From assembly GCA_044426355.1 (NCBI GenBank), contig JAWXUO010000032.1, positions 1 to 25,749 of the forward strand: a DNA stretch of 25,749 bases. Reading direction: 5' to 3'. This DNA comes from CAYJLC01 sp044426355 (lineage in GTDB: Bacteria > Bacillota > Clostridia > Oscillospirales > Butyricicoccaceae). Under the pieces are notes generated by a model that made no database searches, was not told the DNA's origin, and saw only the letters and a list, made by a program, of their open reading frames with translations. Positions 1-7,098 of this stretch are shown here, piece by piece; the first letter of the stretch is position 1; each line of letters begins with the position of its first letter. The position numbers and the translations under genes were made by a program.

Positions 1-1
1 C

Positions 2-26
2 CGTTGAGCTTTTTTATGCGTAAAAA
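2..26 (+). repeat. 25-base direct repeat, copy 1
   Basis: The segment begins CGTTGAGCTTTTTT and ends ATGCGTAAAAA. It is repeated without mismatch at 593-617. The two copies bracket the palindrome at 161-516. They are far too long to be a transposition target duplication by themselves, so they may be ends of a larger repeat unit. Confidence 0.85.
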
Positions 27-160
27 TGCATGCAAAGCTTCAAACTCTGCACAGACTAAAATAACGCATACTGAAGATAAACTGAACGCTAGGTGGGTTT
101 TTCGTCTGGAAATGTAAATTTAATAAAAAACAGTACTAACGATAGTGGATTTTGAAAGAG

Positions 161-516
161 AAAGCCTTAAAATTATGCCACCACCGAACCAAAATACATA
201 AAATTTAAACTTTAAATAGATTTTGTAAAACTTTTCTAAAAAGTTTTTCGCTTGAGTTCTTGTAGATACAAGAACTGCCAAATGGCGAGTGTCAAAATAA
301 AAACACTACTTTTAGCAAAAAACTTAACTAGTGCAAGTTATAAAATTACATTTTAATAACTAAACACATACTATTTATTGAAAAAATTGCGTTTTTATGT
401 CACTTTGTATTGCACCAAGTAACCAAAACCAAAAAACTTTTAGAAAAGTTTTAACAAAACAAAGCAAAGGGTAGGTTTATGTTTTGTGGGTTCGGTGTAA
501 AGAGGTTTTAAGACTT
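161..516. repeat. Long imperfect palindrome, MITE-like
   Basis: The arm at 161-249 and the reverse complement of 432-516 align almost end to end, at roughly three quarters identity by eye. The best blocks pair 222-249 with 431-459 (ACTTTTCTAAAA core) and 184-200 with 477-497 (CCGAACC / GGTTCGG core). Weaker pairing continues inward (287-306 with 389-406) to a centre at 336-346 / 350-361, and possibly outward to about 100 and 540. A perfect 10-bp hairpin, AGTTCTTGTA-GA-TACAAGAACT, lies at 255-276. There is no transposase. Miniature inverted-repeat elements and large intergenic palindromes look like this. Copy number elsewhere cannot be judged from this window. Confidence 0.75.
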
Positions 517-592
517 TGCATTTCAGACCTCGCTCACGCTTATGCAAGTTATGTAAAAACTTAAATGTTTAGTCAAAAAGCACCTAATGCAT

Positions 593-617
593 CGTTGAGC
601 TTTTTTATGCGTAAAAA
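593..617 (+). repeat. 25-base direct repeat, copy 2
   Basis: This is a perfect copy of bases 2-26 in the same orientation, 591 bases downstream. It marks the right edge of the repetitive region before the methyltransferase promoter. Confidence 0.85.
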
Positions 618-693
618 ATTAACTGGTACAAATAAAAAGTAATTACTAAACGATAATTGTTAAAGAAAAATTTATATTTTTTTATACAATTAC

Positions 694-724
694 TATATTA
701 AAAAATTTTAATATATGTTATAAT
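694..724 (+). promoter_or_regulatory. Extended -10 promoter with upstream dyad
   Basis: TGTTATAAT at 716-724 is an extended -10 element (TG at 716-717, TATAAT at 719-724). No good -35 box is present. Immediately upstream is a perfect 10-bp inverted repeat, TATATTAAAA-AA-TTTTAATATA (694-715), covering the -35 zone, which could be an operator or simply bent AT-rich DNA. It would serve the methyltransferase gene. Confidence 0.5.
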
Positions 725-772
725 AGAATAACGTATGTAAAATACCAATAAAGAAAAATGGAGGGTGCCACT

Positions 773-1630
773 ATGTGGGTATCAGATGACTGGAAAGAAT
801 TTTCGGTGTTAGATTGTGGAGATGGCGAAAAGCTTGAAATATGGGGAAAATATACCCTTGTTCGTCCAGACCCTCAAGCTATATGGAAAAAAAGCGAAAA
901 TAAAAATAAATGGACTAAAGCAGATGCAATTTATAATCGCTCAAGCTCGGGTGGTGGTAAATGGCAAGTGAAAAATCTACCAGAGACATGGCAGATTAAA
1001 TATAAACACTTAACTTTTAATATAAAACCTATGAATTTTAAGCATACTGGGCTTTTTCCAGAACAAGCTACAAATTGGGATTTTATACATAGCCAAATAA
1101 AATCGGCTAATAGACCAATAAAAATGCTAAACTTATTCGCCTATACTGGTGGTGCAACTTTAGCAGGAGCATCAGCAGGTGCAAATGTGTGTCATGTAGA
1201 TGCATCTAAAGGTATGGTTTCTCATGCAAAAGAAAACGCAATATCATCAGGGCTAGAAAAAGCACCAATTCGCTGGATTGTTGATGATTGTAAAAAATTT
1301 GTAGAGCGTGAAATTAGACGTGGAAATAAATATGATGCTATTGTTATGGACCCACCATCTTATGGAAGAGGTCCTACTGGCGAAGTATGGAAAATAGAAG
1401 AAGACCTTGCAGAGTTTGTAGAGCTTGCTTTAAATGTGCTTTCTGATAAACCACTTTTTGTGATAATCAATAGTTATTCTACAGGACTTTCGCCATCAAC
1501 TATAGGATATATTTTAGGAAAACAACTAAAAAATAAAGGTAAAATTGAAAGTGAGGAGCTAGGACTTCGTGTTAAATCCACAGGTTTAGCGTTTCCTTGT
1601 GGAAACTCAACGAGATTTATTGGAAAGTAA
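773..1630 (+). CDS. Class I SAM-dependent methyltransferase, RlmI-like
   Basis: The protein (285 aa) has a Rossmann methyltransferase core of the COG1092 / Methyltrans_SAM type, the family of 23S rRNA m5C1962 methyltransferase RlmI. Motif I is LNLFAYTGG (119-127), the acidic end of strand 2 is HVDASKG (141-147), and the catalytic-region motif is DPPSYGRGP (193-201). The N-terminal PUA domain of full RlmI is missing, so the RNA target is uncertain. The frame opens at an ATG at 758, but GGAGGG at 760-765 lies seven bases before the ATG at 773, so 773 is chosen. It appears monocistronic, with non-coding DNA on both sides. It could modify rRNA or tRNA; the substrate is inferred from the family only. 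Confidence 0.8.
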   Translation: MWVSDDWKEFSVLDCGDGEKLEIWGKYTLVRPDPQAIWKKSENKNKWTKADAIYNRSSSGGGKWQVKNLPETWQIKYKHLTFNIKPMNFKHTGLFPEQATNWDFIHSQIKSANRPIKMLNLFAYTGGATLAGASAGANVCHVDASKGMVSHAKENAISSGLEKAPIRWIVDDCKKFVEREIRRGNKYDAIVMDPPSYGRGPTGEVWKIEEDLAEFVELALNVLSDKPLFVIINSYSTGLSPSTIGYILGKQLKNKGKIESEELGLRVKSTGLAFPCGNSTRFIGK

Positions 1631-2002
1631 ATTAAAAATAGCATAATTTGATATACAAATTGTAATAAATTACAATATTATTACAAAAAAACACGCTGTG
1701 AAATGTTAAAAAATGCTTTAAAACTACAAAAAGCCTTTACACAGCCTAAAACAAGCTGTTTTAAGACAAAAACGATAATAAATAAACTCAACTACTTGTT
1801 GAATAATCACAGATATAACTATTTGTAAAGCGAAAAAGAGTTTATTTACAGAAAGTTCACAACTAGGGTATAAAGCTTTAATAAAAATATAAGTTAAAAA
1901 TAACCCCTGTGGAAAACTAAAAGCTTTAGTTAACAAAAATTTAAGCTAAAACTATACAAAAAGTTATATAAAGTTTAAAAACTACAAAAAGGAGAAAGGT
2001 TT
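1631..2002. other. Non-coding stretch before ecfA1, with dyads
   Basis: No convincing gene is present. A 70-codon reverse frame (1724-1936) lacks a ribosome binding site and resembles no family. The stretch contains several inverted repeats: ATTGTAAT-AA-ATTACAAT at 1659-1676; TAAAACA-AGC-TGTTTTA at 1747-1763; an 11-bp pair at 1779-1789 / 1838-1848 enclosing a 5-bp hairpin at 1788-1802; and AACTAAA-AGC-TTTAGTT at 1915-1931. No clear sigma-A promoter for the ecf operon could be picked. It may be a structured 5' leader. Confidence 0.55.
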
Positions 2003-2830
2003 ATGCGAATTAAAACAGAAGATTTAACGCATAATTATAAGCAACATGAGTTTGCATTAAACGGTGTAAATCTTGAATTTTCGCAAGGCGAATTTGTTGC
2101 TTTTTTAGGACACAATGGGTCGGGAAAATCTACTTTTGCAAAGCACCTAAATGCGATATTATTACCATCTGGTGGGCAAGTTTTGGTAGATGGATTAGAC
2201 ACAAAAGACCAAAATTTAATATTCGAGATACGAAAACGTTGTGGAATGGTTTTTCAAAATCCTGATAATCAACTTGTAGCAACTATTGTTGAAGAAGACG
2301 TGGCATTTGCTCCAGAAAATTTAGGGCTACCAACTGAAGAAATAAGAAAAAGAGTAGACGATGCATTAAAAGCTGTTGGAATGAGCGAATTTGCAACATA
2401 TGCACCACATAATTTATCTGGAGGACAAAAACAAAGAATAGCGATAGCTGGTATTTTAGCGATGAAACCATCTTGCATTGTTTTAGATGAACCAACGGCA
2501 ATGCTTGACCCAAATGGACGAAAAGCAGTGCTAGATACGGTTTTAGATTTATCTAAAAAAGAAAATATTACAGTTATTTTAATAACGCACCATATGAACG
2601 AGGCTGTTTTAGCAGATAGAGTTGTAGTTATGAATAAAGGCGAAGTTTTTTTAGACGATACACCAGAAAAAATCTTCGTGCAAGTAGAAAAGCTTCAGTC
2701 TGTAGGACTTTTTGTGCCACAGACAGTAGAAATACTTTACAACCTTAAAAAAGCAGGTGCAAATATCGAGATAAACGCATTTGATGAATTATCTTGTGCT
2801 AAAATACTTAAAAAATATTTGGAGGAATAG
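2003..2830 (+). CDS. ecfA1: ECF transporter ATPase EcfA1
   Basis: This is one of the two ATP-binding subunits of the energy-coupling-factor module, which powers uptake of vitamins or metal ions through exchangeable S components at the inner face of the membrane. The 275-aa protein shows a complete ABC ATPase: Walker A GHNGSGKST (36-44), Q-loop Gln85, signature LSGGQ (138-142), Walker B CIVLDE (158-163) and switch His196. The C-terminal extension of about 50 residues is typical of Ecf/Cbi ATPases. The start has GGAGAAAGG upstream. It is followed two bases later by ecfA2 and then ecfT. No S component lies nearby, so this is a shared (group II) energising module. Confidence 0.95.
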   Translation: MRIKTEDLTHNYKQHEFALNGVNLEFSQGEFVAFLGHNGSGKSTFAKHLNAILLPSGGQVLVDGLDTKDQNLIFEIRKRCGMVFQNPDNQLVATIVEEDVAFAPENLGLPTEEIRKRVDDALKAVGMSEFATYAPHNLSGGQKQRIAIAGILAMKPSCIVLDEPTAMLDPNGRKAVLDTVLDLSKKENITVILITHHMNEAVLADRVVVMNKGEVFLDDTPEKIFVQVEKLQSVGLFVPQTVEILYNLKKAGANIEINAFDELSCAKILKKYLEE

Positions 2831-2832
2831 AT

Positions 2833-3684
2833 TTGGCAGTTTTAGAAACTCGTAATTTATGCCATATTTATGGAGAGGGAACGCCTTTTGAAAAAGTGGC
2901 ACTTAATAATATAAATTTTTCTATAGAACAAGGCGAAATAGTTGGTATAATGGGTCATACAGGCTCTGGAAAATCATCTTTAATTTCGCATTTGAATGGA
3001 CTTTTAAAACCGTCTTCTGGAGAAATTTTATACAATGGAGAAAATATTTGGGAGGGAAAAATTCGAGATGTACGTTTTGATGTAGGTCTTGTTTTTCAAT
3101 ATCCAGAATATCAACTTTTTGAAGAAACTGTAGCACGAGATATAGCTTTTGGTCCAAAAAACATGGGACTTTCTCAAGAAGAAATAGACAAAAGAGTAGA
3201 CGAGGCTATGGAATTTGTAAATCTATCGAAAGATTTAAAAGAAAAATCGCCGTTTGAGCTATCTGGTGGTCAAAAAAGACGTGTAGCTATCGCAGGTGTC
3301 ATTGCGATGGAGCCATCGGTGCTTGTTTTAGATGAACCAACAGCAGGACTAGACCCTAAAAGTCGTGACGAAGTATTGTCGCAAATTTTAAATTATCATA
3401 AAGAAAAAAATGCGAGCATTATTTTTGTAACACATAGCATGGAAGATTTAGCGACTACAGTAGATAGAATTTTTGTTATGAATAAAGGCGAAAATATACT
3501 AGATGAACCACCTACAGAAATATTTAAAAAATCGAAAATGCTAACAGATATAGGTTTGTCAGTTCCTCAAATAACAGAAGTTTTTAGACATCTAAAAGAA
3601 CTGGGAGTAGATACACAAACAGATGTTTATACTGTAAAATATGCTACGAAATTGATACAGAGCATGAAAGGTGGTTTAAAATGA
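2833..3684 (+). CDS. ecfA2: ECF transporter ATPase EcfA2
   Basis: The second ATPase of the ECF module pairs with EcfA1 to form the ATP-hydrolysing dimer under EcfT. The 283-aa protein shows Walker A GHTGSGKSS (41-49), signature LSGGQ (143-147), Walker B VLVLDE (163-168) and switch His201. The start is TTG at 2833: GGAGG at 2821-2825 lies seven bases upstream, inside the last codons of ecfA1, and no nearby ATG gives the conserved N-terminus. The last bases overlap the ecfT start (ATGA), suggesting translational coupling. Confidence 0.95.
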   Translation: MAVLETRNLCHIYGEGTPFEKVALNNINFSIEQGEIVGIMGHTGSGKSSLISHLNGLLKPSSGEILYNGENIWEGKIRDVRFDVGLVFQYPEYQLFEETVARDIAFGPKNMGLSQEEIDKRVDEAMEFVNLSKDLKEKSPFELSGGQKRRVAIAGVIAMEPSVLVLDEPTAGLDPKSRDEVLSQILNYHKEKNASIIFVTHSMEDLATTVDRIFVMNKGENILDEPPTEIFKKSKMLTDIGLSVPQITEVFRHLKELGVDTQTDVYTVKYATKLIQSMKGGLK

Positions 3685-4469
3685 TAAAAGATATAACCAT
3701 CGGTCAGTTTTTTCCAGGAAATTCGCTAGTGCATAGACTAGACCCTAGAGTGAAAATTATTCTTACGGTGTTTTTCATAGTAGGATTGTTTTTAATGAAA
3801 GGTATACCGTCATATATACTAGCTACGGTTTTTGTTATTGCTGTTATAAAAAATTCTAAAATAGCACCAAAAATGATTATAAAATCGCTAAAACCTTTAG
3901 TTTTTATAATTGTATTTACATCTATTTTGAATATTTTTTATACACAAGGCGAGCCTTTGTTTGAAATAGGATTTATTTCGGTATCAAAAGAGGGACTAAT
4001 TCTCGCTTTTTATATGATTTGGAGAATAATTTTGTTAATTGCAGGAAGTTCTTTGTTAACATATACAACATCGCCTATACTTTTAACAGATGGTATCGAA
4101 AAATTAATGTCGCCACTAAAGAAAATAAAATTCCCAGTGCATGAATTTTCTATGATGATGACTATAGCACTAAGATTTATACCAACTTTGATAGACGAAA
4201 CAGATAAAATTATAAATGCACAAAAAGCTCGTGGAGCAGATTTTGAAAATGGTAGCTTGTTTGAGAGAGCAAAAGCACTAGTGCCAATATTAATTCCACT
4301 TTTTATATCGTCTTTTAGCAGAGCAGATGAGCTTGCTATAGCTATGGAATGTAGATTATACCACGGTGGAGAGGGAAGAACTAGACTGCGTGTTCTAAAA
4401 CTTGTAAAAACCGACTATTTAGTTTTTCTTTTAACATGTGCTTTTTTTGTCTTAATGGTTATGCTATAA
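3681..4469 (+). CDS. ecfT: ECF transporter transmembrane protein EcfT
   Basis: This is the membrane scaffold that couples the two ATPases to the substrate-binding S component. The 262-aa protein has hydrophobic segments at about 27-57, 72-88, 104-126 and 247-262. Two cytoplasmic coupling-helix signatures are present: Ala-Arg-Gly at 183-185 (in AQKARGADFENG) and a second one in SRADELAIAMECRLY (213-227). The start overlaps ecfA2 by four bases, and the stop overlaps the truA start by one base (TAATG). The order ecfA1-ecfA2-ecfT-truA is the usual Firmicute arrangement. Confidence 0.95.
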   Translation: MIKDITIGQFFPGNSLVHRLDPRVKIILTVFFIVGLFLMKGIPSYILATVFVIAVIKNSKIAPKMIIKSLKPLVFIIVFTSILNIFYTQGEPLFEIGFISVSKEGLILAFYMIWRIILLIAGSSLLTYTTSPILLTDGIEKLMSPLKKIKFPVHEFSMMMTIALRFIPTLIDETDKIINAQKARGADFENGSLFERAKALVPILIPLFISSFSRADELAIAMECRLYHGGEGRTRLRVLKLVKTDYLVFLLTCAFFVLMVML

Positions 4470-5206
4470 TGAGAAATATAAAACTTACGCTTTCTTTTGA
4501 TGGAACAGATTTTAGTGGCTATCAAATTCAAGCAAATGCACACACTATAGAAGCTGAGATAAAAAACTCTTTAGCACATATAACGAAAGAAGATATATCT
4601 ATAGTAGGCTGTGGCAGAACAGATTCGGGAGTTCACGCTTATAAATATATCATAAATTTTAAAACAAATAGCAATATATCTTTAGAAAAATTTCCACTTG
4701 CTATAAATGGGAATATAAACAAAGCTATTGTGGTAGAAAAAGCCGAAGAATGTGATATGGATTTTCACGCAAGATTTTGCGTTTTAGAAAAAACTTATGT
4801 ATATAGAATTTTAAATTCTAAGACGAATATTCCGTTTGAAAGGCTGTATACTTACAAATATGGTGGCGAATTAGATTGCGAAAAAATGAGCAAAGCCTGT
4901 GAAAAATTTGTTGGAACACACGATTTCACATCGCATAAATCACTTGGTACAGAAACAAAAGATTCTATTCGCACAATTTATTATTGTAATTTAGAGCGAA
5001 AAGATGATATAATAGAAATATCTATTACTGCAAACGGCTTTTTATATAACATGGCACGAACTATTGCAGGAACGATTTTAGAGTGTGGCAAAGGCAAAAT
5101 AGAGCCTTGCGATATAGAAAAAATTATTGAAAGCAAAGACAGACGTAAAGCAGGAGCAACACTCCCCGCACATGGATTATTTATGAAAGAAATTAAATAT
5201 AAATAG
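4469..5206 (+). CDS. truA: tRNA pseudouridine(38-40) synthase TruA
   Basis: The enzyme converts uridines 38-40 of the tRNA anticodon arm to pseudouridine. The 245-aa product has the TruA signature GCGRTDSGVHA with catalytic Asp52, and the downstream TruA landmarks NPxF-like FHARF and NGFLYNMAR. An ATG at 4436 also opens this frame, but it lies inside ecfT. The ATG at 4469, overlapping the ecfT stop as TAATG, gives the normal N-terminus MRNIKLTLSFDGT. In many Firmicutes truA is followed by rplM-rpsI; here other genes intervene and rplM lies about 6.8 kb downstream. Confidence 0.95.
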   Translation: MRNIKLTLSFDGTDFSGYQIQANAHTIEAEIKNSLAHITKEDISIVGCGRTDSGVHAYKYIINFKTNSNISLEKFPLAINGNINKAIVVEKAEECDMDFHARFCVLEKTYVYRILNSKTNIPFERLYTYKYGGELDCEKMSKACEKFVGTHDFTSHKSLGTETKDSIRTIYYCNLERKDDIIEISITANGFLYNMARTIAGTILECGKGKIEPCDIEKIIESKDRRKAGATLPAHGLFMKEIKYK

Positions 5207-5213
5207 GTGAAAA

Positions 5214-6356
5214 ATGGCAATTATAAACTTAAATGACTATAAAAAAAGCCGTGGAGCAAAACTTCGAGATATAAAAAAGGTTTTATGGATAGTTTTTTTT
5301 ATATATGTTGCAATGTATGCAAGTAATCATTATAAAGATTATTCTGTGCAATCGTTACAACGCACATTTTCGTATATTTCTTTTGTTAATAGCGAGGGAA
5401 ATATAAATGATGATATTTTTGTAGATATAGAAAGAACTACTTTGTACGACATATTTGAGTCGGGAGTTGTATTGTTAAAAAGAGATATTTTAACATATAT
5501 AAACCCTGCGAGCAAAGAAAACGCAGAAATATCCTACGTATATCAAAATTCTGATATGTCAGTTGGAACGAATAAAGTAGTAGTTTTTGATAGAAAAGGA
5601 ACAGATTATTCTGTTTCAAATAGCTATGGGCAAGTATATTTTGGAAAAACTTCATCACCAATTATAAATATTACTATGACAAAAGATGATAATTATGTTA
5701 TAATAACAGATGAAACATCTTATATAAGTGCTATTACGGTATATGATAATAACAACAAAGAAATTTTTAAATGGTCTACATCTAAATACAATGTTGTGTC
5801 TGCCACTTTAGATGAAAAAACGGAAAAGCTTGTAGCTTTGTGCATTTATCAAGAAGATACACAGATAAAAACAGCTGTTGTTTCGTTTGATATTAAAAAT
5901 GGAGAAATAGATAAAAGCATAGATTTTGTACATGAGATACCAATACAAGCAAAATATTTTAGTAATGGAAACATAGCTATAATTTGCCGTGATTTAGTTT
6001 GTGTTATAGATGAAAATTTTGATATAATATATAAAGATGAGGCGAATAATCTTAGTGCATATAACTTTGATAGTTCACATAATATGCTTTATGCAAAAGA
6101 TAACGGAGCAAGTGTAGAAATAAACGTTGTTGATAGCGAAGGCGAGTTAAAATCATCTAAAAACTTTGATTTTACCATAAAAGCCTATTCAATGTCGAAT
6201 AATGCAGTATATATTTTAACAGCAGAGAAAGTTTATAAATATAATTTAGAACTAGAATTAGAAGCCGAAACTTTAGTAGATGCAAGTATGCTAAAAATTA
6301 TATATAAAGACGCATTGTATGGTGTGTATCAAGATAGAATAGTAAGGCTATTTTAA
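5214..6356 (+). CDS. DUF5711-like membrane-anchored beta-propeller
   Basis: The protein (380 aa) has a short basic N-terminus, one transmembrane segment (about 22-38) and a long region rich in alternating hydrophobic beta-strands. Repeated blade-like units such as NYVIITDETSYISAITVYDNN and NIAIICRDLVCVIDENFDIIY suggest a WD40/PQQ-type propeller. This matches the clostridial DUF5711 proteins, whose function is unknown. Topology suggests the propeller is outside the membrane. It starts seven bases after truA with AGGTGA upstream, and is followed by a CvpA-like gene, so it appears to be in the same operon. Confidence 0.75.
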   Translation: MAIINLNDYKKSRGAKLRDIKKVLWIVFFIYVAMYASNHYKDYSVQSLQRTFSYISFVNSEGNINDDIFVDIERTTLYDIFESGVVLLKRDILTYINPASKENAEISYVYQNSDMSVGTNKVVVFDRKGTDYSVSNSYGQVYFGKTSSPIINITMTKDDNYVIITDETSYISAITVYDNNNKEIFKWSTSKYNVVSATLDEKTEKLVALCIYQEDTQIKTAVVSFDIKNGEIDKSIDFVHEIPIQAKYFSNGNIAIICRDLVCVIDENFDIIYKDEANNLSAYNFDSSHNMLYAKDNGASVEINVVDSEGELKSSKNFDFTIKAYSMSNNAVYILTAEKVYKYNLELELEAETLVDASMLKIIYKDALYGVYQDRIVRLF

Positions 6357-6386
6357 AAAAAGAAAGGATTTATAAAAGGTGTAGCA

Positions 6387-7085
6387 ATGATATTTGATAT
6401 AATAATACTTATTTTAATAATAATGTTTGCAATAAAATATTATAACGAGGGACTTATTAATGCTGTTGTTTTATTTTTTAGTAAAATAATATCTTTTGTG
6501 GTAGCTTTTGCTTTTGCAAAAAGATGTGCAGGGGATATTTCTCAAAAATATGTCGAAGAAAAATTATATGGTTATGCAGATAGCATAATAGCTAAGAATT
6601 ATAATTTTTATGATATATATAATTCACTAAAAAGCAATGTAACAACAGAAAACTCTAAAACAATTGAATTTTTGCTAGGAATGGGCGAAGACGAACTTCA
6701 AACGGTTTTGCAAAGCAATGCAGATGAGGCAGTAGCTGTTATGAGAGAAAGTATAGTTACTTCTGTATCATATGGGCTTACATATATTGCAATTTTTTTA
6801 AGTGTTTTAATTTTAGTAATGGTAGCAACGTCCATTGTTTTATCTGTAGTTGATTTTGTGTTTAATATAACTTTGCTCGGGTATGTAAACCGACTAGGTG
6901 GTTTAGCTTTAGGTGTAATAACAGCCTTGTTTGTATCAACTTTAGTTATATGGACAATAATGATAGTTATGCCAGTTACAACGATGGAAGACGGAATATT
7001 TAATAGTCAAGTTATAGAAAATACGTATATAATACGTCATATTTGTAATTCTTTACCAGAATCGCTTATGACATTAATTTATTAG
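6387..7085 (+). CDS. CvpA family membrane protein
   Basis: The 232-aa protein has about four transmembrane helices (about 1-18, 24-44, 128-157 and 166-195) with a soluble loop between the second and third. The N-terminal pattern (Asp in the first helix, then the K-Y-Y-x-E-G-L motif) and the glycine-rich LLGYVNRLGGLALGV stretch fit the CvpA / colicin V production family. Family members are linked to envelope integrity, with no defined activity. AAAGGTGT supplies the ribosome binding site. It sits between the DUF5711-like gene and clpE, all on one strand with short gaps. Confidence 0.75.
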   Translation: MIFDIIILILIIMFAIKYYNEGLINAVVLFFSKIISFVVAFAFAKRCAGDISQKYVEEKLYGYADSIIAKNYNFYDIYNSLKSNVTTENSKTIEFLLGMGEDELQTVLQSNADEAVAVMRESIVTSVSYGLTYIAIFLSVLILVMVATSIVLSVVDFVFNITLLGYVNRLGGLALGVITALFVSTLVIWTIMIVMPVTTMEDGIFNSQVIENTYIIRHICNSLPESLMTLIY

Positions 7086-7098
7086 AAGGAGAAAAAAT

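Larger units (their letters stand above)
1..757. other. Non-coding region with palindromic repeat
   Basis: No credible gene is seen here. The only short open frame inside the palindrome (25 codons from about 397) lacks a ribosome binding site. The stretch holds a long imperfect inverted repeat (about 161-516) and two copies of a 25-base direct repeat (2-26 and 593-617). At its right end are an AT-rich dyad and a -10 element for the methyltransferase gene. It looks like the site of a degraded, non-coding repetitive element. Confidence 0.7.

Noticed and set aside
397..474. Short frame encoding a 25-residue basic peptide in the palindrome
   Set aside because: No ribosome binding site and it spans the repeat arm; likely an artefact of the repetitive sequence.
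1907..1916. DnaA-box-like TTTTCCACAG on the minus strand
   Set aside because: Only one good match in the interval; no cluster of boxes or DnaA gene nearby, so it does not support an origin.
1724..1936. A 70-codon reverse-strand open frame with hydrophobic residues
   Set aside because: No ribosome binding site, no recognisable family, and the interval is AT-rich with dyads; best read as a chance frame.
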